Assembly: GCA_032718475.1 (NCBI GenBank)
Contig: JAUCBJ010007938.1
Span: 1 to 64,000, forward strand
Origin: Nemertoderma westbladi
Lineage: Eukaryota; Xenacoelomorpha; Nemertodermatida; Nemertodermatidae
Reading direction: 5' to 3'
DNA length: 64,000 nucleotides
The position numbers and the translations under genes were made by a program. Under the pieces are notes generated by a model. That model saw only the letters and a program-made list of their open reading frames with translations, made no database searches and had not been told where the DNA came from. This document shows, in pieces, positions 44,401 to 56,383 of this stretch (its first letter is position 1; every line of letters begins with the position of its first letter).

Positions 44401-47400
44401 AGTTGGGTAGAATAAATAACCCACATGGTAGTTGGGTAGAATAAATAACCCACATGGTAGTTGGGTAGAATAAATAACCACCTGGTAGTTGGGCAGAATA
44501 AATAACCCACCAGGTAGTTGAGTAGAATAAATAACCCACCTGGAAGTTGGGTAGAATAAATAACCTAACCAGGTAGTTGGGTAGAATAAATAACCTAACC
44601 AGGTAGTTGGGTAGAATAAATAACCCACATGGTAGTTGGGTAGAATAAATAACCCACCTGGTAGTTTGGTAGAATAAATAACCTAACCAGGTAGTTGGGC
44701 AGAATAAATAACCCACCTGGAAGTTGGGTAGAATAAATAACCTAACCAGGTAGTTGGGTAGAATAAATAACCCACATGGTAGTTGGGTAGAATAAATAAC
44801 CCACATGGTAGTTGGGTGGAATAAATAACCTAACCAGGTAGTTGGGCAGAATAAATAACCCACCAGGTAGTTGGGTAGAATAAATAACCCACCAGGTAGT
44901 TGAGTAGAATGAATAACCCACCTGGTAGTTGGGTAGAATAAATAACCCACCTGGTAATTGGGTAGAATAAATAACCTAACCAGGTAGTTGGGTAGAATAA
45001 ATAACCCACCTGGTAGTTGGGTAGAATAAATAACCCACCTGGTAGTTGGGTAGAATAAATAACCCACCTGGTAGTTGGGTAGAATAAATAACCACCTGGT
45101 AGTTGGGCAGAATAAATAACCCACCAGGTAGTTGAGTAGAATAAATAACCTAACCAGGTAGTTGAGTAGAATAAATAACCCACCTGGAAGTTGGGTAGAA
45201 TAAATAACCTAACCAGGTAGTTGGGTAGAATAAATAACCTAACCAGGTAGTTGGGTAGAATAAATAACCCACCTGGAAGTTGGGTAGAATAAATAACCTA
45301 ACCAGGTAGTTGGGTAGAATAAATAACCTAACCAGGTAGTTGGGTAGAATAAATAACCCACATGGTAGTTGGGTAGAATAAATAACCTAACCAGGTAGTT
45401 GGGTAGAATAAATAACCCACCTGGAAGTTGGGTAGAATAAATAACCTAACCAGGTAGTTGGGTAGAATAAATAACCTAACCAGGTAGTTGGGTAGAATAA
45501 ATAACCCACCTGGAAGTTGGGTAGAATAAATAACCTAACCAGGTAGTTGGGTAGAATAAATAACCTAACCAGGTAGTTGGGTAGAATAAATAACCCACAT
45601 GGTAGTTGGGTAGAATAAATAACCCACCTGGTAGTTGAGTAGAATAAATAACCCACCTGGTAGTTGGGTAGAATAAATAACCTAACCAGGTAGTTGGGTA
45701 GAATAAATAACCTAACCAGGTAGTTGGGTAGAATAAATAACCCACCTGGAAGTTGGGTAGAATAAATAACCTAACCAGGTAGTTGGGTAGAATAAATAAC
45801 CTAACCAGGTAATTGAGTAGAATAAATAACCTAACCAGGTAGTTGGGTAGAATAAATAACCTAACCAGGTAGTTGGGTAGAATAAATAACCCACCTGGTA
45901 GTTGGGCAGAATAAATAACCTAACCAGGTAGTTGAGTAGAATAAATAACCCACCTGGTAGTTGGGCAGAATAAATAACCCACCTGGTAGTTGGGTAGAAT
46001 AAATAACCTAACCAGGTAGTTGGGTAGAATAAATAACCCACATGGTAGTTGGGTAGAATAAATAACCCACCTGGTAGTTGGGTAGAATAAATAACCCATC
46101 TGGTAGTTGGGTAGAATAAATAACCCACCTGGTAGTTGGGTAGAATAAATAACCCATCTGGTAGTTGGGTAGAATAAATAACCCACCAGGTAGTTGGGTA
46201 GAATAAATAACCCACCAGGTAGTTGAGTAGAATGAATAACCCACTAGGTAGTTGAGTAGAATAAATAACCCACCTGGTAGTTGAGTAGAATAAATAACCA
46301 CCTGGTAGTTGGTAGAATAAATAACCCACCAGGTAGTTGGGTAGAATAAATAACCCACCTGGTAGTTGGGTAGAATAAATAACCCACCAGGTAGTTGGGT
46401 AGAATAAATAACCCACATGGTAGTTGGGTAGAATAAATAACCCACCTGGAAGTTGGGTAGAATAAATAACCCATTAGGTAGTTGAGTAGAATAAATAACC
46501 CACCAGGTAGTTGGGTAGAATAAATAACCCACATGGTAGTTGGGTAGAATAAATAACCCACCTGGTAGTTGGGTAGAATAAATAACCCATCTGGTAGTTG
46601 GGTTGAATAAATAACCTAACCAGGTAGTTGGGCAGAATAAATAACCTAACCAGGTAGTTGGGTAGAATAAATAACCCACCTGGTAGTTGGGTAGAATAAA
46701 TAACCCACCTGGAATTTGGGTAGAATAAATAACCTAACCAGGTAGTTGGGTAGAATAAATAACCTAACCAGGTAGTTGGGTAGAATAAATAACCCACATG
46801 GTAGTTGGGTAGAATAAATAACCCACATGGTAGTTGGGTGGAATAAATAACCTAACCAGGTAGTTGGGCAGAATAAATAACCCACCAGGTAGTTGGGTAG
46901 AATAAATAACCCACCAGGTAGTTGAGTAGAATGAATAACCCACCTGGTAGTTGGGTAGAATAAATAACCCACCTGGTAGTTGGGTAGAATAAATAACCTA
47001 ACCAGGTAGTTGGGTAGAATAAATAACCCACCTGGTAGTTGGGTAGAATAAATAACCCACCTGGTAGTTGGGTAGAATAAATAACCCACCTGGTAGTTGG
47101 GTAGAATAAATAACCACCTGGTAGTTGGGCAGAATAAATAACCCACCAGGTAGTTGAGTAGAATAAATAACCCACCTGGAAGTTGGGTAGAATAAATAAC
47201 CTAACCAGGTAGTTGGGTAGAATAAATAACCTAACCAGGTAGTTGGGTAGAATAAATAACCCACCTGGAAGTTGGGTAGAATAAATAACCTAACCAGGTA
47301 GTTGGGTAGAATAAATAACCTAACCAGGTAGTTGGGTAGAATAAATAACCCACATGGTAGTTGGGTAGAATAAATAACCCACCTGGTAGTTGAGTAGAAT

Positions 47401-49653
47401 AAATAACCCACCTGGTAGTTGGGTAGAATAAATAACCTAACCAGGTAGTTGGGTAGAATAAATAACCTAACCAGGTAGTTGGGTAGAATAAATAACCCAC
47501 CTGGAAGTTGGGTAGAATAAATAACCTAACCAGGTAGTTGGGTAGAATAAATAACCTAACCAGGTAGTTGAGTAGAATAAATAACCCACCTGGAAGTTGG
47601 GTAGAATAAATAACCTAACCAGGTAGTTGGGTAGAATAAATAACCTAACCAGGTAGTTGAGTAGAATAAATAACCCACCTGGAAGTTGGGTAGAATAAAT
47701 AACCTAACCAGGTAGTTGGGTAGAATAAATAACCTAACCAGGTAGTTGGGTAGAATAAATAACCCACCTGGTAGTTGGGCAGAATAAATAACCTAACCAG
47801 GTAGTTGAGTAGAATAAATAACCCACCTGGTAGTTGGGCAGAATAAATAACACACCTGGTAGTTGGGTAGAATAAATAACCTAACCAGGTAGTTGGGTAG
47901 AATAAATAACCCACATGGTAGTTGGGTAGAATAAATAACCCACCTGGTAGTTGGGTAGAATAAATAACCCATCTGGTAGTTGGGTAGAATAAATAACCCA
48001 CCTGGTAGTTGGGTAGAATAAATAACCCACTAGGTAGTTGAGTAGAATAAATAACCCACCTGGTAGTTGAGTAGAATAAATAACCACCTGGTAGTTGGTA
48101 GAATAAATAACCCACCAGGTAGTTGGGTAGAATAAATAACCCATTAGGTAGTTGAGTAGAATAAATAACCCACCAGGTAGTTGGGTAGAATAAATAACCC
48201 ACATGGTAGTTGGGTAGAATAAATAACCCACCTGGAAGTTGGGTAGAATAAATAACCCATTACGTAGTTGAGTAGAATAAATAACCCACCAGGTAGTTGG
48301 GTAGAATAAATATCCCACCTGGTAGTTGGGTAGAATAAATAACCCACCAGGTAGTTGGGCAGAATAAATAACCTAACCAGGTAGTTGAGTAGAATAAATA
48401 ACCCACCTGGTAGTTGGGCAGAATAAATAACCCACCTGGTAGTTGGGTAGAATAAATAACCTAACCAGGTAGTTGGGTAGAATAAATAACCCACCTGGTA
48501 GTTGGGTAGAATAAATAACCCATCTGGTAGTTGGGTAGAATAAATAACCCACCAGGTAGTTGGGTAGAATAAATAACCCACCAGGTAGTTGAGTAGAATG
48601 AATAACCCACTAGGTAGTTGAGTAGAATAAATAACCCACCTGGTAGTTGAGTAGAATAAATAACCACCTGGTAGTTGGTAGAATAAATAACCCACCAGGT
48701 AGTTGGGTAGAATAAATAACCCATTAGGTAGTTGAGTAGAATAAATAACCCACCAGGTAGTTGGGTAGAATAAATAACCCACATGGTAGTTGGGTAGAAT
48801 AAATAACCCACCTGGAAGTTGGGTAGAATAAATAACCCATTAGGTAGTTGAGTAGAATAAATAACCCACCAGGTAGTTGGGTAGAATAAATAACCCACCT
48901 GGTAGTTGGGTAGAATAAATAACCCACCAGGTAGTTGGGTAGAATAAATAACCCACCTGGAAGTTGGGTAGAATAAATAACCTAACCAGGTAGTTGGGTA
49001 GAATAAATAACCTAACCAGGTAGTTGGGTAGAATAAATAACCCACCTGGTAGTTGGGTAGAATAAAAACCCACCTGGTAGTTGGGTAGAATAAATAACCC
49101 ACCTGGTAGTTGGGTAGAATAAATAACCACCTGGTAGTTGGGCAGAATAAATAACCCACCAGGTAGTTGAGTAGAATAAATAACCCACCTGGTAGTTGGG
49201 TAGAATAAATAACCCACCTGGTAGTTGGGTAGAATAAATAACCCACTAGGTAGTTGAGTAGAATAAATAATCCACCTGGTAGTTGGGCAGAATAAATAAC
49301 CCACCAGGGAGTTGGGTAGAATAAATAACCCACCTGGTAGTTGGGTAGAATAAATAACCACCTGGTAGTTGGGCAGAATAAATAACCCACCAGGTAGTTG
49401 AGTAGAATAAATAACCCACCTGGTAGTTGGGTAGAATAAATAACCCACCTGGAAATTGGGTAGAATAAATAACCCATTAGGTAGTTGAGTAGAATAAATA
49501 TCCCACCAGTTTGTTGGGTAGAATAAATAACCCACCTGGTAGTTGAGTAGAATAAATAACCCACCTGGTAGTTGGGCAGAATAAATAACCTAACCAGGTA
49601 GTTGGGTAGAATAAATAACCCACCTGGTAGTTGGGTAGAATAAATAACCCACC
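32495..49653. repeat. 17-kb minisatellite, 28-30-bp units (about 590 copies)
   Basis: The basic unit is GGGTAGAATAAATAACCCAC plus CTGGTAGTT (29 bp), with 30-bp (CCTAACCAGG) and 28-bp (ACCACCTGG) variants. On the minus strand each unit reads TATTCTACCCAACTxCCAG then GTGGGT or GTTAGG, repeating the end of dystroglycan exon 3 and its donor. On the plus strand each unit contains AATAAA. Rare variants show block duplications: 3.1-kb, 5,269-bp and 8,105-bp offsets. Dozens of overlapping minus-strand frames (GYLFYPTT-type) arise from repetition and are not genes. Confidence 0.98.
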
Positions 49654-50180
49654 TGGAAGTTGGGTAGAATAGGCCCCGGTATCCTTCCGTCGCCTCTCTA
49701 AGTAAGACAGCGTCGTTGAAACTTTCCAGTTGAGCATCTGGTTGCCTAGCAACCTCGATAAAGTGCCATCGCTAACGACTTCCCGAAGTTTCTGGACCGC
49801 CTGCAGGTTCGCTTTATTCAACGACCCGCATCCCAGTTGCCACAGCAACGAAAGTCCTGGAACTTCGTCGGGGTCGGCGTCACCAGAACCGGAATCCAGG
49901 GTACTGAGGGAGGCCCGTGATTGGTCGTCGTTAGGGGCAACCAAACGTACCGAGTCCGGGGAAACCATGAGATAGCCAGCTAGAGTGGAGACCATGGTTA
50001 CCGAGCGACGGGGGTCTGTTAGCGGCCAGGAGGATTTGGATAGCGATATTCCGGCTATGAGCGGCGGTTGCGAACCGTCGCAGTGAGTGACCGTGGAGCG
50101 AAGCGAGTAAGGAAAGGCCGCGTCTCTTTGGGTCGTTATAGAGAAGGAATCGGTAGCCTTGTTGGAAGTGTTACCATAAC
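49624..50180 (-). CDS. DAG1: Dystroglycan exon 3: alpha N-terminal domain, second half, and furin-like site
   Basis: The acceptor AATAACTTTCTAG ends at 50181; two bases complete a Gly codon from exon 2. The peptide runs YGNTSNKATDSFSI, then THCDGS, a strand-helix pattern (VTMVSTLAGYLMVSPDSVRL), then LLWQLGCGSLNK, LLGNQMLNWKV and YLERRRKD. This matches the S6-like half of the alpha-dystroglycan N-terminal domain: the two cysteines fit its disulfide, NTS is a glycosylation sequon and RRRK fits the furin site. The donor is ambiguous. The first GT (after 49653, CTTCCAG|GTGGGT) ends in phase 1; the second (after 49624, CTACCAG|GTGGGT) ends in phase 0 and fits exon 4. I use the second, which puts part of the repeat in the protein. 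Confidence 0.85.
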
Positions 50181-50215
50181 CTAGAAAGTTATTAATTGTC
50201 TAAACGATCAATTAA

Positions 50216-50858
50216 ATACCTGAGTATTAGATTAACCTATGGCAGTAACTGATAAAACGAATAACCCGTGAGTATTAGACTAAACTATGGCAGTAACTGA
50301 TAAAACGAATAACCCGTGAGTATTAGACTAACTTATGGCAGTAACTGATAAAACGAATGACCCGTGAGTATGAGACTAACCTATGGCAGTAACTGATAAA
50401 ACGAATAACCCGTGAGTATTAGACTAAACTATGGCAGTAACTGATAAAACGAATAACCCGTGAGTATTAGACTAACTTATGGCAGTAACTGATAAAAGGA
50501 ATAACCCGGCATAATGAGACCAACCTATGGCAGTAACTGATAAAACGAATAACCCGTGAGTATGAGACTAACCTATGGCAGTAACTGATAAAACGAATAA
50601 CCCGTGAGTATGAGACTAACCTATGGCAGTAACTGATAAAACGAATAACCCGTGAGTATTAGACTAAACTATGGCAGTAACTGATAAAACGAATAACCCG
50701 TGAGTATTAGACTAACTTATGGCAGTAACTGATAAAAGGAATAACCCGGCATAATGAGACTAACCTATGGCAGTAACTGATAAAACGAATAACCCGTGAG
50801 TATGAGACTAACCTATGGCAGTAACTGATAAAACGAATAACCCGTGAGTATTAGACTA
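50216..50858. repeat. 48-bp minisatellite, distal part (about 13-14 copies)
   Basis: Unit ACTAACCTATGGCAGTAACT plus GATAAAACGAATAACCCGTG and AGTATGAG. On the minus strand each copy contains ATCAGTTACTGCCATAG followed by GTTAGT, identical to the end and donor of dystroglycan exon 2. It is separated from 53564-56276 by an RTE insertion. Confidence 0.96.
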
Positions 50859-53563
50859 CTTCTCATGTTGCCACTTATCATGTTCTGGAAGACTGGCTAA
50901 GAAGTTTCCTAAGGTGGTTCTGATTGTGTGCTACTCTCCAACTAGTGTTGCCCCTGTAGAGGAGATGGAAAATTTCTACCAGAATCTAAAAGCAGCTACT
51001 GATGGAGTGGATCAGCATGCATTCTTAACATTCCTGGGAGACTTTAATGCAAGTCTGCATCAATCACCTACAACGCCCTGGGTCTATAGCAATAGTGTCA
51101 ACCGAAATTCCGTCCATCTTCAGGATTTTATCTCTGGAAATGGATTGTTTTCGGCTGGAACCCAGTTCAAGAAGCGAACTGGAAAGCTATGGACTCATAG
51201 TGGACCCAGTGGTCACAAGTCCCAGATAGACCATATTCTGTTTCGTAGGAAATACAGGAGCTCTATACAAGACTGTAATGCATTTACACTTCGACCCTTC
51301 TCCAGTAATCACCGCCTTATTGTGGCCAAGGTAAGACTTAGTCTGTGTGCTAGCAGAACAACGAAATCTGCCTTGCCGCGGCATGACTGGTCCTCTCTGT
51401 TGCAACAGCCAAGTGTGAGATCCAGCTTCACACTACAGCTGAGCAACAGGTATGAGGTTCTTGCCTTTGAGGCGGCAGATCACTGTGAGGGCTATACTGC
51501 CTTCACAGAAGCAGTTAAGTTAGAAGCTGCAGAAACAGTTCCTGTATACCCTCGAAACAGGAAAAGGGCCCCCTGGACTGACAACAAAATCCAGAAGTGC
51601 CGAAATGACCTATATAAGGCGCAGAAAGAGTCCCGACTCAAACAGACTACAGCGGCCAAGAATGCAGTTAAGGCTGCATCTAGGTCCCTGAACAGGCAGT
51701 ACTCAGTTAATCTACAGGAGCTAATAAACCCACAGGTTGATGCCATCAATGATGCTGACGACAGCAGGCAATCATCCCAGGCATGGAAATCGATCAACTT
51801 GCTTACTGGGCGGAAAAGCCAACCAACCACCAAGGTTAAGGCTGAATCACCAGCCGATCGCCTCAATGGTTGGAAGGCCCACTTTGAAAAGCTCCTCAAT
51901 AATGACAGGGTATTGCCTGATAACTTTATAGAAGTAAAAGTGTCTGAGTCTGTACTCCCAGATATTCCCATTGGCGATATCTCCTTTGCAGAAGTGAAGG
52001 CTGCTGCAAAGAGCATTAAGACCAATCGTGCCAGTGGAGTAGATGGTGTTCCCCCTGAGGTCTTTAAAATACCTGAGTGTTTAAAGCTCATCTATCCCAT
52101 CATAGTAGACATGTACCGTACAACAAGAGTCCCACAAGAAATGAAAACAAACAAGTTGGTGCCAGTTCCCAAGAAGGGCAACCTAACACTCTATGGTTCT
52201 TTTCGGGGAATCTCATTGATCTCGATTGTTGCAAAGCTATACAATAGAATTCTATTAAATCGCATCAGGGATCCCATTGAGAGACTGCTCCGTGGAAATC
52301 AGAATGGGTTCCGTAAAGGTCGTGGGACCATGGAGCCCATTTTGGCACTTTAGAAGGATAATTGAAGAGTTATCAAAAAGGAAAGACAGGCATCTGGCTG
52401 TTATCTTTGTTGCCTTCTTCAAGGCCTTTGATTCAGTCTCCTGCTCACGTATGTTCAGCATACTTTCATTATATGGGATTCCTGATGAAATTATTGCAGC
52501 AATCAAATCAGTATACGATGGTTCGACAACATTTATGTCTACTGTTGACGGTGACACAGAACCATTTGAAGTGTTATGGGGCGTCCTCCAGGGAGACACA
52601 CTTGCACCATTCTTGTTCATAATTGTGGTTGACTATGTTCTACGCATGTCCTTAGATCATCATAATGATGATGGGGTGATGATAACTCCACCTACTGGCT
52701 CCAGAAGTCGAAGAAATCCTGCCAAGTACCTAACTGATCTAGACTTTGCTGATGTCTTAGGAGTACTCTCAGAATCACTAGAGGGAGCCCAACGGCTCCT
52801 CAGCTCATTAGAACATGCTGCTTCTAGTGTTGGTCTTTTTATTAACTCCAGAAAGACCAAAATTTTGACAGTTAACTTTGAAAGTTCTCAGCAAGTCTCT
52901 GATCGGATGAGCATAAGCTCAAAGGATGGTATGCTTGAGCATGTGGATGACTTCTGTTACCTGGGATCATGAATCCGGAAGTCAGGTGAGGACCTTCGAA
53001 TACGTAAGGGAAAGGCATGGGCAGCCTTGAATAGGCTTTCCAGGATTTGGAAGTCACCAAGAATTAATCGGAAACTTAAGGTCCGATTATTTAGAGCAGC
53101 AGTAGTTCCAGTACTCCTCTATGGGAGTCCATGCTGGGCTCTAACTGCTGAGGACACCAAATCTCTGGATGGCACATTCACAAGAATGCTACGCCGGGTT
53201 CATTGTGTCAAGTACAATGAACACATCTCCAACCAGACACTATATAACATTGAAGGAGTCTCATTGGTTCCTCCAAGCTTGACACTAGAACAAAATCGCC
53301 TCCGCTTTGCAGGACATTGCTTTCGCCGTGAGGACCAACCAGTGCATAATCTTGTACTTTGGCAGCCTCATGGAGTGAATAAGCATGGTGGACAGCCCAT
53401 GACTTTCTTGAGACGCATCTTAAAGGACACTGGCCTTGGAGATGCGGATGATCTAGCAAATGTCATGGGTGATAGGGAGTTGTGGCGGCACAATTTTGTC
53501 GACAAGCCGGCACAGCATTCTTAAAAATGCAGCTGCAATGCAGCATGCCGATACTAGTAGTAG
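50859..53563 (+). mobile_element. RTE-type retrotransposon copy with 12-bp target duplication
   Basis: The insert is flanked by AGTATTAGACTA on both sides (50847-50858 and 53564-53575), both within 48-bp repeat units. It is 5' truncated, 2.7 kb long, and ends GCATGCCGATACTAGTAGTAG. It is the longest copy of this family in the window. Other pieces lie at 14640, 18709, 30445, 59472 and 63245. Confidence 0.93.
50880..53524 (+). pseudogene. RTE endonuclease-RT, broken by a frameshift and a stop
   Basis: The first frame (50914-52353) holds the endonuclease core (VCYSPTS, LGDFNAS, SQIDHIL), a basic linker and the start of the RT (VPKKGNL, FRGISLISIVAKLYNRI, NQNGFRKGRGT). One extra T near 52350 shifts the frame; the RT continues to 52972 with FKAFDSVS, GVLQGDTLAPFLF and FADV, in which the second catalytic aspartate of FADD is lost. 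A TGA replaces the Trp codon found at the same place in the 30445 copy. The C-terminal part (53027-53524) ends DKPAQHS. Inactive copy. Confidence 0.9.
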
Positions 53564-56276
53564 AGTATTAGACTAACCTATGGCAGTAACTGATAAAACG
53601 AATAACCCGTGAGTATGAGACTAACCTATGGCAGTAACTGATAAAACGAATAACCCGTGAGTATGAGACTAACCTATGGCAGTAACTGATAAAACGAATA
53701 ACCCGTGAGTATGAGACTAACCTATGGCAGTAACTGATAAAACGAATAACCCGTGAGTATGAGACTAACCTATGGCAGTAACTGATAAAACGAATAACCC
53801 GTGAATATGAGACTAACCTATGGCAGTAACTGATAAAAAGAATAACCCGTGAGTATTAGACTAACCTATGGCAGTAACTGATAAAACGAATAACCCGTGA
53901 GTATTAGACTAACCTATGGCAGTAACTGATAAAACGAATAACCCGTGAGTATGAGACTAACCTATGGCAGTAACTGATTAAACGAATAACCCGTGAGTAT
54001 GAGACTAACCTATGGCAGTAACTGATAAAACGAATAACCCGTGAGTATGAGACTAACCTATGGCAGTAACTGATAAAACGAATAACCCGTGAGTATGAGA
54101 CTAACCTATGGCAGTAACTGATAAAACAAATCACCCGTGAGTATGAGACTAACCTATGGCAGTAACTGATAAAACTAATAACCCGTGAGTATGAGACTAA
54201 CCTATGGCAGTAACTGATAAAACGAATAACCCGTGAGTATGAGACTAACCTATGGCAGTAACTATAAAACGAATAACCCGTGAGTATTAGACTAACCTAT
54301 GGCAGTAACTGATAAAACGAATAACCCGTGAGTTTGAGACTAACCTATGGCAGTAACTGATAAAACGAATAACCCGTGAGTATGAGACTAACCTATGGCA
54401 GTAACTGATAAAACGAATAACCCGTGAGTATTAGACTAACCTATGGCAGTAACTGATAAAACGAATAACCCGTGAGTATTAGACTAACCTATGGCAGTAA
54501 CTATAAAACGAATAACCCGTGAGTATTAGACTAACCTATGGCAGTAACTGATAAAACGAATAACCCGTGAGTATTAGACTAACCTATGGCAGTAACTGAT
54601 AAAACGAATAACCCGTGAGTATTAGACTAACCGATGGCAGTAACTGATAAAACGAATAACCCGTGAGTATTAGACTAACCTATGGCAGTAACTGATAAAA
54701 CGAATAACCCGTGAGTATTAGACTAACCTATGGCAGTAACTATAAAACGAATAACCCGTGAGTATTAGACTAACCTATGGCAGTAATTGATAAAACGAAT
54801 AACCCGTGAGTATTAGACTAACCTATGGCAGTAACTGATAAAACGAATAACCCGTGAGTATGAGACTAACCTATGGCAGTAACTGATAAAACGAATAACC
54901 CGTGAGTATGAGACTAACCTATGGCAGTAACTGATAAAACGAATAACCCGTGAGTATTAGACTAAACTATGGCAGTAACTGATAAAACGAATAACCCGTG
55001 AGTATTAGACTAACTTATGGCAGTAACTGATAAAAGGAATAACCCGGCATAATGAGACCAACCTATGGCAGTAACTGATAAAACGAATAACCCGTGAGTA
55101 TGAGACTAACCTATGGCAGTAACTGATAAAACGAATAACCCGTGAGTATGAGACTAACCTATGGCAGTAACTGATAAAACGAATAACCCGTGAGTATTAG
55201 ACTAAACTATGGCAGTAACTGATAAAACGAATAACCCGTGAGTATTAGACTAACTTATGGCAGTAACTGATAAAAGGAATAACCCGTGAGTATTAGACTA
55301 ACTTATGGCAGTAACTGATAAAACGAATAACCCGTGAGTATGAGACTAACCTATGGCAGTAACTGATAAAACGAATAACCCGTGAGTATGAGACTAACCT
55401 ATGGCAGTAACTGATAAAACGAATAACCCGTGAGTATGAGACTAACCTATGGCAGTAACTGATAAAACGAATAACCCGTGAGTGTTAGACTAACCTATGG
55501 CAGTAACTGATAAAACGAATAACCCGTGAGTATGAGACTAAACTATGGCAGTAACTGATAAAACGAATAACCCGTGAGTGTTAGACTAACCTATGGCAGT
55601 AACTGATAAAACGAATAACCCGTGAGTATGAGACTAACCTATGGCAGTAACTGATAAAACGAATAACCCGTGAGTATGAGACTAAACTATGGCAGTAACT
55701 GATAAAACGAATAACCCGTGAGTGTTAGACTAACCTATGGCAGTAACTGATAAAACGAATAACCCGTGAGTATGAGACTAACCTATGGCAGTAACTGATA
55801 AAACGAATAACCCGTGAGTATGAGACTAAACTATGGCAGTAACTGATAAACGAATAACCCGTGAGTATTAGACTAACCTATGGCAGTAACTATAAAACGA
55901 ATAACCCGTGAGTATTAGACTAACCTATGGCAGTAACTATAAAACGAATAACCCGTGAGTATTAGACTAACCTATGGCAGTAACTGATAAAACGAATAAC
56001 CCGTGAGTATTAGACTAACCTATGGCAGTAACTGATAAAACGAATAACCCGTGAGTATGAGACTAACCTATGGCAGTAACTGATAAAACGAATAACACGT
56101 GAGTGTTAGACTAACCTATGGCAGTAACTGATAAAACGAATAACCCGTGAGTATTAGACTAACCTATGGCAGTAACTGATAAAACGAATAACCCATGAGT
56201 ATGAGACTAACCTATGGCAGTAACTGATAAAACGAATAACCCGTGAGTATGTGACTAACCTATGGCAGTAACTGAT
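53564..56276. repeat. 48-bp minisatellite, exon-proximal part (about 56 copies)
   Basis: Same 48-bp unit as 50216-50858, with variants (TTAGAC/GAGAC, AACTATAAAA lacking GAT). The last copy overlaps the final 17 bases of dystroglycan exon 2 (56276-56260), so the array is anchored on the splice donor. Confidence 0.96.
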
Positions 56277-56383
56277 ATGAAATACAACCCCTGATTGTCG
56301 GCTGTCGGTAACCCAAGAATAGACTGTCGGACTTCATCGTAATACATCCAACCCGGGAGGGATTTCTTACTAACTTCCCGAAC
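56260..56383 (-). CDS. DAG1: Dystroglycan exon 2: N-terminal Ig/cadherin-like domain
   Basis: 124 nt between acceptor TTATTGTTTTAG and donor CATAG|GTTAGT, phase 0 in and phase 1 out. The peptide VREVSKKSLPGWMYYDEV...SILGLPTADNQGLYFISVTAI matches the cadherin/Ig-like fold of the alpha N-terminal domain: the LPxW motif, a loop, LxGLP, then xGxYxISVxA. It joins exon 3 through a split Gly codon to give TAIGYGNTS. It has no start codon and no usable frame of its own; it was found from its splice sites and family pattern. The 48-bp array begins at its donor. Confidence 0.9.

Larger units (their letters stand above)
50181..56259 (-). other. Dystroglycan intron 2 (48-bp array plus RTE)
   Basis: Donor GCCATAG|GTTAGT at 56259, acceptor AG at 50182-50181. 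It is made of 48-bp units on both sides of an RTE insertion. The last unit keeps a donor-like GTTAAT at 50236, leaving 56 nt to the acceptor, a likely size for the ancestral intron. Confidence 0.85.

Noticed and set aside
32384-49564. Dozens of long minus-strand frames of GYLFYPTTWLGY-type sequence
   Set aside because: They are read from the 28-30-bp array in all phases, have no unique sequence and overlap each other; repetition alone keeps them open.
51492-52091. 199-codon minus frame across the RTE copy
   Set aside because: Antisense shadow of the endonuclease-RT coding strand.
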